Notes under the pieces: model-generated
The model's input: only the letters and a program-made list of their open reading frames with translations
What the model was told of the DNA's origin: nothing
The model's database searches: none
Source: PHBD01 sp964578535
GTDB taxonomy: Bacteria; Desulfobacterota; Syntrophia; Syntrophales; PHBD01
Direction: 5' to 3'
DNA length: 21,146 nucleotides
Assembly (NCBI GenBank): GCA_964578535.1
Contig: CAZODI010000050.1
Location: 1 to 21,146 of the forward strand
Position numbers and translations under genes: made by a program
Shown here: piece by piece, positions 13,831 to 21,146 of the stretch
Layout of the letters: each line of letters begins with the position of its first letter
Numbering within the stretch: position 1 is the first letter of the stretch

Positions 13831-14598
13831 TTACAGGATCAGCACCCAGAGGGCGACGAAGGCGATCCGGTAGATGCCGAAGGCAATGAAGGTGTGGGTC
13901 TGGATAAAGGAAAGGAGGAACTTGATGCTGAGGAGCGCCACGACGAACGACGAGACGAAGCCGACGGCCAGGAACCCCATCTGGTCCATGGAAAAGGCGG
14001 AGCCGCTCTTGAGGAGATCGTAGGCCGTGGCGGCCAGCATGGTGGGCACCGCCAGGAGAAAGGAAAACTCGACGATGGCCTTCCGCCGGAGCCCCAGGGC
14101 CAGCCCGCCGATGATCGTGGCGGCGGAGCGGGAGACTCCCGGGATCATGGCAATGGACTGAAAGAGGCCGATCAGCAGGGCCTGCCGGTAGGTGATGCCG
14201 GAGAGGTCCTCCACCGCGTCCTCCCGCTCCCGGTGCAGGTATTCGAAGGCGATGATGAAGATTCCTCCCAGGAACAGGGACCACAGCACCACGTTCGGCG
14301 AACCGAGGAGGAACTGCTTGACCAGCCGGTAGAGGGTGAAGCCCAGGATTCCCGTGGGCAGGAAGGCGACGACGAGTTTTTTCATCGTCTCGAAATCCAC
14401 GAGCAGGCGCCTCCAGTACAGGGCCACCACGGAGAGGATGGCGCCGACCTGGATGGCGATCTCGAAGCTCTTGAGGAATTCGGTATGGTCGAGCCCCATC
14501 AGCTGGGAGGCGAGGATCAGGTGTCCCGTGGACGAGATGGGCAGGAATTCGGAGACGCCTTCCACGATTCCCAGAATCAGAGCAGTCAGCCAGTCCAT
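13831..14598 (-). CDS. uppP: Undecaprenyl-diphosphate phosphatase (UppP/BacA)
   Basis: This 255-aa integral membrane enzyme dephosphorylates undecaprenyl pyrophosphate to recycle the lipid carrier for peptidoglycan and other wall polymers. Family signatures are both present: EGVSEFLPISSTGHLIL near residues 13-29, carrying the catalytic glutamates and serine region, and PGVSRSAATI in the second half. About eight hydrophobic segments are visible and the length is typical. It starts 4 nt after the btuF stop, so it is co-transcribed with a corrinoid-binding protein, although I see no functional link. Confidence 0.95.
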   Translation of the reverse strand: MDWLTALILGIVEGVSEFLPISSTGHLILASQLMGLDHTEFLKSFEIAIQVGAILSVVALYWRRLLVDFETMKKLVVAFLPTGILGFTLYRLVKQFLLGSPNVVLWSLFLGGIFIIAFEYLHREREDAVEDLSGITYRQALLIGLFQSIAMIPGVSRSAATIIGGLALGLRRKAIVEFSFLLAVPTMLAATAYDLLKSGSAFSMDQMGFLAVGFVSSFVVALLSIKFLLSFIQTHTFIAFGIYRIAFVALWVLIL

Positions 14599-14602
14599 CC
14601 CG

Positions 14603-15496
14603 TTACCTCTTTCCGGCGGACCCGCCGGGACGCTCCAGCAGGGTTGCCATTTCTTCCATTCCTTCCAGGAGCCTCGGCGAGAGGCGGTACAGGGTTTCCC
14701 CCACCACGTGCACGCGCCCGTTCCGGACGGCCGGCAGGGTCTTCCACCGGCGGAGCAGCTTTGAACCGGCGCCGGTCATGGATCCGCGGCCGATGAAGAT
14801 CACGTCGGGGGACCGTCGGAAGACCTCTTCGACGCTGAGCTTCGGGTAGGGAGCGTTCGTCCCGGCGGCAATGTTTCGCACACCCAGGAAGTTCAAGGCG
14901 TCGTCGATGACGGTGCCGGGTCCGGCGACCATCAGGGGCTCCGGCTGGATCACGAAAAGCGCCGTCCGGATGTCACCTTTCCTCGCCCCGGCCCGCGATG
15001 AAAACCGGCGCAGCGATTCTTCGATGGCGACGGCGCGCTTTTCCGCGGCCGCTTCCGCTCCGACGGCGGGCCCGAATTCCCGCAGGGCCTGCGGCAGCTG
15101 CGCCAGGCGCTTGGCCCGGAAAACATAAACGGCGATGCCGAGACGGACCAGCCGGTCGTGGATCTCCCGCGGCGTTCCCTCGTCGGTCATGACCACCAGG
15201 TCGGGACGGAGGGCGACGACGGCCTCCAGGGACGGGTTGGTGTAGCCTCCCACCTGCGGCTTCTTCCCGGCTGCCGGCGGCCAGTCGCAAAAACGGGTCA
15301 CGCCGGCCACCCGGTCGCCCAGGCCCAGTTCGAAGAGGATCTCCGTCAGGTTCGGCGCCAGCGATACGATCCGCTGCGGCGGATTCGCCCTTGCCGGGGA
15401 AGGGGAAGCGCAGACCCATGCCAAAAGGACGGCAAGCACGATCCCGAGGAAGGCGATCCGCGGGGACCGCTTTATGGGGAAAGGATTTTGGTTCAT
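14603..15496 (-). CDS. btuF: Periplasmic corrinoid-binding protein (BtuF)
   Basis: This is the class III solute-binding protein that delivers cobamides to BtuCD. It has a signal peptide with a Lys-Arg n-region, a hydrophobic core (IAFLGIVLAVLLAWVCA) and an ARA-type cleavage site near residue 36. Mature-protein motifs are RIVSLAPNLTEILFELGLGDRVAGVT, the CDWPP motif typical of BtuF, PSLEAVVALRPDLVV, and a later GRVHVV. The protein is ~297 aa from ATG 15496. An upstream ATG at 15541 would add 15 residues, but that extension would cover a good plus-strand promoter for cbiR and would give an unusually long signal-peptide n-region; neither start has a strong ribosome site. It lies 9 kb from btuC, next to the remodelling genes. 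Confidence 0.9.
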   Translation of the reverse strand: MNQNPFPIKRSPRIAFLGIVLAVLLAWVCASPSPARANPPQRIVSLAPNLTEILFELGLGDRVAGVTRFCDWPPAAGKKPQVGGYTNPSLEAVVALRPDLVVMTDEGTPREIHDRLVRLGIAVYVFRAKRLAQLPQALREFGPAVGAEAAAEKRAVAIEESLRRFSSRAGARKGDIRTALFVIQPEPLMVAGPGTVIDDALNFLGVRNIAAGTNAPYPKLSVEEVFRRSPDVIFIGRGSMTGAGSKLLRRWKTLPAVRNGRVHVVGETLYRLSPRLLEGMEEMATLLERPGGSAGKR

Positions 15497-15510
15497 GAGG
15501 GCGGCGGCTC

Positions 15511-15539
15511 TTGACATGGGAAGACGGTCCGTGTTTAGC
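15511..15539 (+). promoter_or_regulatory. Putative sigma70 promoter of the cbiR-cobU operon
   Basis: TTGACA (15511-15516), 17-nt spacer, TTTAGC (15534-15539). Transcription would start near 15546, giving a ~55-nt leader before the cbiR ATG. It lies just upstream of, and divergent from, the preferred btuF start. The -10 resembles that of the cobT promoter (TATAGC). No riboswitch core is present in this leader. Confidence 0.5.
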
Positions 15540-15600
15540 ATCCGTCATCCGATCCTGCAAGGGTGATCTGCTCCTTTACGAAACGGAAGCGAGAGCGCGA

Positions 15601-16395
15601 ATGGCTTCATCCTCCCATCCCTGGCCCGCCCTGAAAGGCCGATATCCCTTTCGCCTCGGCACAACCTCCTATATCGTGCCGGCCCCGATCCTGCCCAACA
15701 TCCGCTTCCTGGCCCCCCTCGTGGACGAGGTGGAGATCGTCCTTTTCGAGAGCGGCCGGGAGGACAACCTGCCCGCACCCGTCGAGATTGCCGAGATGGG
15801 CGCCCTGGGGGAGGAACAGAACCTGACGTACAACATCCACCTGCCCACGGGTCTGTCTCTGGGAGCCGCTGACAGGGCGGAGCGCCATCGCGCCTGCGAG
15901 ACAATTCTTCGTTTCTGCGACCGGACCCGGCCGCTCGGGCCATCCGCCTGGGTCCTCCACCTGGAGGAGGGGGGGATGGACGGTCCCGCTTCCCTGGAGG
16001 GATGGCGGGAGCGCCTGCGGACGTCGATCCGGGACCTGATCGGCGGAGGGCTGGATCCGTCGCGGACGGTCGTGGAGAACCTGGGCTATCCCCTTGAGTG
16101 GATCCGGCCGCTGGTGGAGGAGTCCGGCCTCTCCTGGTGCCTGGACGTGGGCCATCTCCTGGCCGCCGGGGAAGACCTCACCGCGGCGCACGATGCAATG
16201 AAGCGGGGAGTGGAGATGATCCACCTGCACGGCCTCATGGAGGGACAGGACCACCGGAGCGCCGCCGCCGTGCCGGAGGAGGCGTGGAGGACGCTCCGGC
16301 CTTATCTGGCGGAGTACCGGGGGGGGCTTTCCGTGGAGGTCTTTTCCGAGGAGGATCTGCGGACATCCCTGCTGGCCCTTGAGGAGAGGCTCTGA
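15601..16395 (+). CDS. cbiR: Cobamide-remodelling phosphodiesterase CbiR (AP endonuclease 2/TIM-barrel family)
   Basis: Known CbiR enzymes hydrolyse cobamides in the cytoplasm and release cobinamide-type product, so that a new lower ligand can be attached. This ~264-aa protein has the family's distinctive start FRLGTTSYIVPAPILPNIRF followed by APLVDEVEIVLFE. Likely metal-site stretches of the xylose-isomerase-like barrel are YNIHLP, VLHLEEGG, VVENLGYPLEW, CLDVGHLL, MIHLHG and SVEVFSEEDL. ATG 15601 is used; an in-frame upstream ATG at 15511 would overlap the promoter. The gene overlaps cobU by one base (TGATG), and the cobU-cobT-cobS context directly matches the chemistry. Generic sugar-phosphate isomerase is the annotation it would get without this context. 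Confidence 0.85.
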   Translation: MASSSHPWPALKGRYPFRLGTTSYIVPAPILPNIRFLAPLVDEVEIVLFESGREDNLPAPVEIAEMGALGEEQNLTYNIHLPTGLSLGAADRAERHRACETILRFCDRTRPLGPSAWVLHLEEGGMDGPASLEGWRERLRTSIRDLIGGGLDPSRTVVENLGYPLEWIRPLVEESGLSWCLDVGHLLAAGEDLTAAHDAMKRGVEMIHLHGLMEGQDHRSAAAVPEEAWRTLRPYLAEYRGGLSVEVFSEEDLRTSLLALEERL

Positions 16396-17006
16396 TGGCG
16401 GAAATCGTCCTGGTCACGGGGGGGAGCCGAAGCGGCAAGAGCCGTTATGCCCAGGAACTGGCCGAATCCATGGCGGGCACGCGGACCTTTATCGCAACCT
16501 GCCCCGTCGTCGACGAGGAGATGGCCGAGCGGATCCGGCGCCATCAGCGGGCCAGGGGATCCGGCTGGATTACCATCGAGGAGACCGTGGATCTTCCCGG
16601 GGCCCTTCGCCGGGCCGCCGGCAGCGGCGTCGTCCTGGTGGACTGCCTGACCCTCTGGGTGAACAACCTGCTGTACGAGGAGACGCTCCTGTCCGCCGGT
16701 GAGGACCGGGCTGGGGGCCTGGATGTGCCCGCCGGCCATGCCGGATCCTCCGGCCTGTCGGAGGATGAGATGGAAGAGCGGTGCCGGGAGGTGCTCCGGG
16801 CCTGTGCGGATCTTTCCGGGACGGTGATCTTCGTGACCAACGAGGTCGGCATGGGGATCGTTCCGGAAAACGCCCTGTCCCGGCGTTTCCGGGATCTGGC
16901 CGGACGGTGCAACCAGGTCGTCGCCCGGGGGGCGGACCGGGTGGTTCTGATGGTCAGCGGGATCGCCGCGACGATCAAGGGCGGCGATTCGCGGCGGAAC
17001 GAATGA
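16395..17006 (+). CDS. cobU: Adenosylcobinamide kinase / adenosylcobinamide-phosphate guanylyltransferase
   Basis: CobU phosphorylates adenosylcobinamide and then transfers GMP to give adenosylcobinamide-GDP, the acceptor for CobS. The P-loop is GGSRSGKS (9-16). H50 in RIRRHQ sits where the guanylylated histidine is expected. LVDCLTLWVNNLL and FVTNEVGMGIVPENALSRRFRDLAG are family blocks. At 203 aa it is ~20 residues longer than usual because of a Gly-rich insert near residues 97-118. The start shares one base with the cbiR stop. The kinase step salvages cobinamide whether imported or made by CbiR. Confidence 0.95.
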   Translation: MAEIVLVTGGSRSGKSRYAQELAESMAGTRTFIATCPVVDEEMAERIRRHQRARGSGWITIEETVDLPGALRRAAGSGVVLVDCLTLWVNNLLYEETLLSAGEDRAGGLDVPAGHAGSSGLSEDEMEERCREVLRACADLSGTVIFVTNEVGMGIVPENALSRRFRDLAGRCNQVVARGADRVVLMVSGIAATIKGGDSRRNE

Positions 17007-17037
17007 GGTCCCGCCCGGCCGGCACGGCGGGTTTCCC

Positions 17038-17066
17038 TTGACGGTTTTTCCCAATGACTTTATAGC
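17038..17066 (+). promoter_or_regulatory. Putative promoter of cobT, possibly giving a leaderless mRNA
   Basis: TTGACG (17038-17043), exact 17-nt spacer, TATAGC (17061-17066). The expected start point, ~7 nt after the -10, is 17073, which is the A of the cobT ATG. No Shine-Dalgarno sequence precedes that ATG. Confidence 0.5.
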
Positions 17067-17072
17067 GTGCCC

Positions 17073-18137
17073 ATGACGATTCTCGAACAGACGCTCTCCC
17101 GCATCGCTCCCGCCGATCCGGATGCACGCGCCCGGGCCCGGCGGCGCCTCGAACAGTTGACGATGCCCCACTGGGCCCTGGGCCGGGTGATGGACCTGGC
17201 GGAGGACCTGGCGGGCATGACGGGCCGAATGCCTCCCCCTGTGGCCGGGAAGACGGTGGTGACGATGGCGGCGGACCACGGCGTCGCCTTCTCCGGTGTG
17301 AGCCTCTATCCCCGGGAAGTGACGGTCCAGATGGTCCGCAATTTCGTCGGGGGCGGGGCGGCCATCAATGTCCTGGCCCGCCTGGCGGGGGCGCGGGTGG
17401 TGGTGGTCGACATGGGCGTCGACGGCGACCTGGAAGACCTGGCCCGGGAGGGCCGGATTCTCTCGCGACGGGTGGGTTCCGGCACCGGCGATATCTCCCG
17501 GGGGCCTGCCATGAGCCGGGATGAGGCGGTCCGCTCCCTGGAGGAAGGCATCGGCGTGGCCCTGGAACTGGCTGAAGAGACGGACGTCTTCGCCACCGGC
17601 GACATGGGCATCGGCAATACGACGCCGAGCAGCGCCCTGGTTTCCGTCTTCAGCGGCGCCGACGCCGCCGAGGCGACCGGCCGGGGGACGGGAATCGACG
17701 ACGGACAGCTTGCCCGCAAGGTAGCGGTCGTCCGGCAGGCCATCGAGGCGAACCGGCCCGATCCCGCCGACCCGGTGGGAGTCCTGGCAGCGGTCGGCGG
17801 CTTCGAGATCGGGGGCATCGCCGGGCTGATCCTTGGCGCGGCGTCGCGGCGGAAACCGGTCCTGGTGGACGGGTTCATCTCCACGGCGGGGGCCCTGGTC
17901 GCGGCCCGGCTGGCGCCCGTATCCACCCAGTACATGATCGCCTCCCACCGCAGCATGGAGCAGGGACACCACATTGCCCTCCAGGCCCTCGGGAAACGTC
18001 CCCTCCTGGACCTGGACCTGAGGCTCGGGGAGGGAACCGGAGCGGCGCTGGCCATGAACCTGGTGGAAGCGGCCGTCCGCATCCTCACCGAAATGGCCAC
18101 CTTCGAGGAGGCGGCCGTTTCCCGGTCCCCGGCATGA
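17073..18137 (+). CDS. cobT: Nicotinate-nucleotide:5,6-dimethylbenzimidazole phosphoribosyltransferase
   Basis: CobT moves phosphoribose from nicotinate mononucleotide to a lower-ligand base, giving an alpha-riboside phosphate for CobS. Motifs are VVTMAADHGVAFSGVS, MVRNFVGGGAAINVLAR, TGDMGIGNTTPSSAL, and the C-terminal LRLGEGTGAALA with the catalytic glutamate at E320. The length of ~354 aa is typical. ATG 17073 is preferred; GTG 17067, two codons earlier, overlaps the end of the putative -10. It lies 66 bp after cobU and overlaps cobS by 4 bp (ATGA). Which base it prefers (dimethylbenzimidazole, other benzimidazoles or purines) cannot be read safely from sequence. Confidence 0.96.
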   Translation: MTILEQTLSRIAPADPDARARARRRLEQLTMPHWALGRVMDLAEDLAGMTGRMPPPVAGKTVVTMAADHGVAFSGVSLYPREVTVQMVRNFVGGGAAINVLARLAGARVVVVDMGVDGDLEDLAREGRILSRRVGSGTGDISRGPAMSRDEAVRSLEEGIGVALELAEETDVFATGDMGIGNTTPSSALVSVFSGADAAEATGRGTGIDDGQLARKVAVVRQAIEANRPDPADPVGVLAAVGGFEIGGIAGLILGAASRRKPVLVDGFISTAGALVAARLAPVSTQYMIASHRSMEQGHHIALQALGKRPLLDLDLRLGEGTGAALAMNLVEAAVRILTEMATFEEAAVSRSPA

Positions 18138-18883
18138 AGCCCCTGCTGGCGGCCTTTCGCTTCCTGACGATCCTGCCGCTGGGGCGGAGTCCCGACAGGC
18201 CCGAGGATCTTGTCGGCAGCGTCCTGTTCTTCCCCCTGGTCGGCCTCTTTATCGGCATTGCGGCCCTGGCCGCGGACAGCCTGGCGATGGCTGTGCTGCC
18301 CTCTCTGCCGGCGGCGGTCTGCACGGTCCTTCTCCTGATCGCTTTTTCCGGGGGCCTTCACATGGACGGCCTGGCGGATACGGCGGACGGCTTCGGAAGC
18401 GCCCGGCCGCGGGAGAAAGTCCTGGAGATCATGCGGGACAGCCGGATCGGCACCATGGGCGTCGTGGCCGTCGTGGCGGCGATCCTGCTGAAAGTGGCCT
18501 TTCTGGACGCCGTTCCCGCTTCTTTGAGGGGTTATGCGGTCCTGCTGATGCCCGTCGCCGGCCGCGCCGCCCTGCTGTGGTCCATGGCCTGGCTGCCCTA
18601 TGCCCGTCCGGAAGGGGGGCTGGCCACGGCTTTCCGCCGGAAAGGATCGTCGGTGCACGCGATCTGGGCCCTGGTTTTCCTTCTGGCCTGCGGGGCCGGA
18701 GTGGGGGGATGGCACGGTGCTGCTGCTGCCGCTGCGTCCCTGATCGTCATCTCCGGCTGGCTCATGGTCTGCCGGCGGAAGATCGGAGGCTTCACGGGGG
18801 ATACCCTGGGGGCGTCGTGTGAAATCGCGGAGATCGTGCCGGCCGTTGTGCTGGCCCTGTGGCCGGCCTTGAACCTTTCCTGA
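18134..18883 (+). CDS. cobS: Adenosylcobinamide-GDP ribazoletransferase (cobalamin synthase)
   Basis: CobS is the inner-membrane enzyme that joins GDP-cobinamide to the activated lower-ligand riboside, completing the nucleotide loop. The 249-aa product has the N-terminal FLTILP motif, the metal-binding GGLHMDGLADTADGFG near residues 75-90, DSRIGTMG soon after, and several hydrophobic helices, ending with GGFTGDTLGASCEIAEI. The start overlaps the cobT stop (ATGA). It is the last gene of the remodelling operon. Confidence 0.96.
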   Translation: MKPLLAAFRFLTILPLGRSPDRPEDLVGSVLFFPLVGLFIGIAALAADSLAMAVLPSLPAAVCTVLLLIAFSGGLHMDGLADTADGFGSARPREKVLEIMRDSRIGTMGVVAVVAAILLKVAFLDAVPASLRGYAVLLMPVAGRAALLWSMAWLPYARPEGGLATAFRRKGSSVHAIWALVFLLACGAGVGGWHGAAAAAASLIVISGWLMVCRRKIGGFTGDTLGASCEIAEIVPAVVLALWPALNLS

Positions 18884-18885
18884 AG

Positions 18886-18917
18886 CCCCCGGAGCGGGGA
18901 AGCCTCTCCGGCGGGGG
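18886..18917 (+). terminator. GC-rich hairpin after cobS (weak terminator candidate)
   Basis: CCCCCGGAG (18886-18894) can pair with CTCCGG-C-GGGGG (18906-18917) with a single bulge. The following bases are TATGCTTG, so there is no proper T-tract. It could be a partial terminator or an mRNA 3'-end stabiliser between cobS and the next gene. Confidence 0.3.
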
Positions 18918-18962
18918 TATGCTTGTGTACGGTGACGGAACAGCGAGGGAGGAAATCAGCGG

Positions 18963-20570
18963 ATGAAAATCAAGTTTCTCGGAGCCGCCCGGACTGTGAC
19001 AGGCTCCTGTTTTCTGGTTGAGGCGATGGGACACCGCTTTGTCGTGGACTGCGGCCTTCACCAGGGAAACCGCGACATCGAGTCGCGCAATTGGAACGTG
19101 GACGGATACGATCCGCAAACGATCGAATTCGTCCTGATCACCCACGCCCATATGGACCACTCGGGACTCCTGCCCCGGCTGGTCCAGGCGGGATTTCGAG
19201 GACCCATTTACATGACCCCGCCGACGAAGGAACTGCTGGAGGTCATGCTCCTCGACAGTGCCCATATCCAGGAGACGGAAGCCCAGTGGCAGAACAGGAA
19301 GCGCCTCCGCCACGGGGAGAAGCGGGTGGTGCCGCTGTATACCCGTCAGGATGCGGAGGGTTCCTTCTCCCGCTTCCAGGCCGTTCCCTATGACCGGCCC
19401 TTCGAGCCCTTCCCGGGGCTCCGGCTTGTATTCCGGGACGCCGGACACATCCTGGGCGCGGCGATGATCGAGATGGACTTTGAAGAGGAGGGGAAGCCGT
19501 CGAAGCTCGTGTTTTCCGGTGACATCGGACGGCCTTCCCAACTGATGATGCACAATCCGAGTGTGATCAGCCGGGCGGATTTCCTGTTTGTCGAGTCGAC
19601 CTATGGAAACCGGGACCACAGGAACGAGGAGGAAAGCCTCGACGAACTGGCGGAGGCCGTCGCCTACAGCTTCGAGCGCGGCGAAAAGGTGATCGTTCCG
19701 GCCTTTGCCGTGGAGCGGACCCAGGAGATCCTCTACTGCATCCACCTGCTGGCGAAGAGCGGGCGCCTCCCGAAGGGTATTCCCGTTTATGTGGACAGCC
19801 CGCTGGCGATCCGGGCGACGGAGATCTTCAACCGGAACGCCTCCTATTTCGACGAGGAGTCGCAGAAGATGCTGAAGCGGGGAGAAAATCCCCTGGCCGT
19901 CCCGAACCTTCGCATGACGGAGACCACCGAAGCGTCCATGGCCATCAATACACAGGAGGGCCCCGCCATCGTCATCTCCGCCAGCGGCATGGCCGACGCC
20001 GGGCGGATCAAGCACCACCTTCGGCACAATCTGTGGCGGGAGGGGGCGAGCGTCGTCTTCGTGGGATTCCAGGCCCAGGGGACGACGGGTCGACGCATCG
20101 TCGACGGGGCGGCAAAGGTGCGGCTCCTCGGGGAGGACGTGGCCGTGCGGGCCAGGGTGTTCACGATCAACGGGTTTTCCGCCCATGCCGGACAGTCCCA
20201 GCTCCTGGAGTGGCTCTCCCACTTCGAGGGCGGGGGGATGGAGATCTTTCTTGTCCACGGAGAGTACGGTGCCCAGCAGGTCCTGGCGGAGAAGATCCGC
20301 GAGCGGTTCGGCATCCGGGTGCACATTCCCGATTACCTGGACGAAGTGACCCTCGTTCCGGGCGAGGCGGTCGAGGCCCGGGTATCACCGGAGGCGGCCG
20401 TGCCGAAGGTGGACTGGGAGATGCTGATGGCCGAGCTGGAAACGACGGTGGCGCGCCTCCGGGAATCCAGGCCGGTCCTGGAGTCTGCGAACTGGGGGGA
20501 GCAGGCGGACCTGCGGGACCGCATCGCCGAGCTGAACCGGGTCCTGGGGAACGCCCTTCCCGAGCGGTGA
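18963..20570 (+). CDS. Metallo-beta-lactamase/beta-CASP family RNA-processing-type nuclease
   Basis: This 535-aa protein belongs to the MBL-fold, beta-CASP group (YSH1/CPSF73-like), expected to be a Zn-dependent RNA exo- or endonuclease in the cytoplasm. The metal motif HAHMDH is at H61-H66. GHILGAAMIE carries the next histidine, FSGDIGRPSQ the bridging aspartate, and beta-CASP motif A is VESTYGNRDH. IPAFAVERTQE-type sequence (VPAFAVERTQEIL), ISASGMADAGRIKHHL, FQAQGTTGR, GFSAHAGQSQL and LVHGE complete the family signature. AGGGAGGAAA precedes the ATG at a slightly long distance. The biological substrate is not known. It lies 79 bp after cobS and just ahead of tadA. Confidence 0.92.
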   Translation: MKIKFLGAARTVTGSCFLVEAMGHRFVVDCGLHQGNRDIESRNWNVDGYDPQTIEFVLITHAHMDHSGLLPRLVQAGFRGPIYMTPPTKELLEVMLLDSAHIQETEAQWQNRKRLRHGEKRVVPLYTRQDAEGSFSRFQAVPYDRPFEPFPGLRLVFRDAGHILGAAMIEMDFEEEGKPSKLVFSGDIGRPSQLMMHNPSVISRADFLFVESTYGNRDHRNEEESLDELAEAVAYSFERGEKVIVPAFAVERTQEILYCIHLLAKSGRLPKGIPVYVDSPLAIRATEIFNRNASYFDEESQKMLKRGENPLAVPNLRMTETTEASMAINTQEGPAIVISASGMADAGRIKHHLRHNLWREGASVVFVGFQAQGTTGRRIVDGAAKVRLLGEDVAVRARVFTINGFSAHAGQSQLLEWLSHFEGGGMEIFLVHGEYGAQQVLAEKIRERFGIRVHIPDYLDEVTLVPGEAVEARVSPEAAVPKVDWEMLMAELETTVARLRESRPVLESANWGEQADLRDRIAELNRVLGNALPER

Positions 20571-20603
20571 GACGGCGGACGGTACATCGGGAAGGTGGGG
20601 GAA

Positions 20604-21092
20604 GTGCACGACGACGAGTTCTTCATGGCCCTGGCTCTGGAAGATGCCCTTCTGGCGGAGGCGGAGGGTGAGGTCCCCGTCGGCGCCGTGGTGGCGATCG
20701 GAGAAAAACCCGTCGGCCGGGCGCACAACCGGCCGCTGGGTCTCAAGGATCCGACCGCCCATGCGGAGATCCTGGCCATTCGCGCCGCCTGCGAGGCCCT
20801 GGGCAACTACCGACTGACGGAGGCGACCCTCTACGTCACGCTGGAGCCCTGCGTGATGTGTGTGGGGGCCATTGTTCACGCCCGGGTCCGACGGATCGTC
20901 TTCGGCGCCGCCGACCCGAAGGGAGGGGCCGTCGTTTCCCGGTGGCGGCTCTTCGATGACGGGGCTTTCAATCACCGTCCCGAGGTGACCGGAGGCGTCC
21001 TTCAGGCACGGTGCGGACAAATTTTGAGTGGATTTTTCCGCGGGAAAAGGGTAAAAAACCACCACATTTCGGAACAGCCGAAACATAATTGA
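20604..21092 (+). CDS. tadA: tRNA(adenine34) deaminase TadA
   Basis: TadA converts A34 of tRNA-Arg(ACG) to inosine, allowing the wobble reading of CGN codons. The zinc/catalytic motif HAE is H53-E55 and the second zinc pair PCVMC is C83/C86. GGAVVS and a C-terminal GVLQARCGQILSGFFRGKR match the family. The length is ~162 aa. I chose GTG 20604, five bases after the Shine-Dalgarno-like AAGGTGG; GTG 20595 is possible, while ATG 20625 would remove the conserved DEFFM start. The gene follows the MBL nuclease closely (33 bp) and ends 2 bp before a tRNA gene. Confidence 0.96.
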   Translation: MHDDEFFMALALEDALLAEAEGEVPVGAVVAIGEKPVGRAHNRPLGLKDPTAHAEILAIRAACEALGNYRLTEATLYVTLEPCVMCVGAIVHARVRRIVFGAADPKGGAVVSRWRLFDDGAFNHRPEVTGGVLQARCGQILSGFFRGKRVKNHHISEQPKHN

Positions 21093-21094
21093 GC

Positions 21095-21146
21095 GGAGAG
21101 ATACCGAAGTGGTCGTAACGGGATCGACTCGAAATCGATTTGGGGG
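21095..21146 (+). tRNA. tRNA-Ser(CGA), 3' part beyond window
   Basis: GGAGAGA (21095-21101) is the 5' acceptor strand, followed by T8-A9 and a serine-type D arm (CCGAAGTGGTCGTAACGGG). The anticodon arm is ATCGA-CTCGAAA-TCGAT with anticodon CGA, reading UCG. The sequence continues TTGGGGG into what should be the long variable arm typical of tRNA-Ser, but the window ends there. Confidence 0.93.

Noticed and set aside
16302..17972. Long minus-strand frame opposite cobU and cobT
   Set aside because: The plus strand carries unambiguous CobU and CobT signatures; the antisense product is Arg/His/Pro/Gly-rich without family features.
18792..20324. Long minus-strand frame opposite the MBL/beta-CASP gene
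   Set aside because: The sense protein has every metal-binding motif of its family, so the antisense frame is a compositional shadow.

Overview
The window is a GC-rich (roughly 60-65% by eye) chromosomal segment. Its gene content and protein style suggest an anaerobic Desulfobacterota/Deltaproteobacteria-type organism, for example a Syntrophales relative. That taxonomic call is inference from the genes, not a measurement. The dominant theme is corrinoid (vitamin B12-type) salvage and remodelling, placed around a two-component system and a small unrecognised acetyltransferase/ATPase-like locus.

Left part (1-5800, mostly minus strand). After a noncoding repeat at the left edge come an RNase D gene and then a corrinoid import operon, read right to left: btuC permease, btuD ATPase, btuB outer-membrane TonB-dependent receptor. 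There are two cobalamin riboswitches on this strand. One lies in front of btuC. The other lies between btuD and btuB, with its conserved core overlapping the 3' end of btuD so that the btuD stop codon falls inside the core.

Middle (5800-10250, plus strand). A soluble four-PAS histidine kinase, built from an internally duplicated double-PAS module, is translationally coupled to a NarL/LuxR-type response regulator. Downstream is an almost gene-free stretch of about 1.4 kb. It holds two candidate microprotein ORFs sharing a basic N-terminus and a WVDP motif, a very strong intrinsic terminator, and an approximately 620-bp repeat element with inverted-repeat ends. The inner part of this element is about 90% identical to bases 1-322 of the window and folds into a long hairpin with a compensatory base-pair change between copies.

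Right part (10250-21146). A degenerate RsbW-like ATPase/GNAT-like fusion is coupled to a HisC-family aminotransferase and converges on a second GNAT-type protein, which lies in a minus-strand block with uppP and btuF (periplasmic corrinoid-binding protein). Divergent from btuF is the plus-strand remodelling operon cbiR-cobU-cobT-cobS. CbiR removes the lower ligand from imported cobamides, CobU activates cobinamide to GDP-cobinamide, CobT activates a new lower-ligand base, and CobS joins them. Together with BtuBFCD this gives import and nucleotide-loop rebuilding in one window; no de novo corrin-ring genes, corrinoid adenosyltransferase or CbiB are present here. The window ends with an MBL/beta-CASP RNA-processing-type enzyme, the tRNA adenosine deaminase tadA, and a cut-off tRNA-Ser(CGA) that starts two bases after the tadA stop codon.
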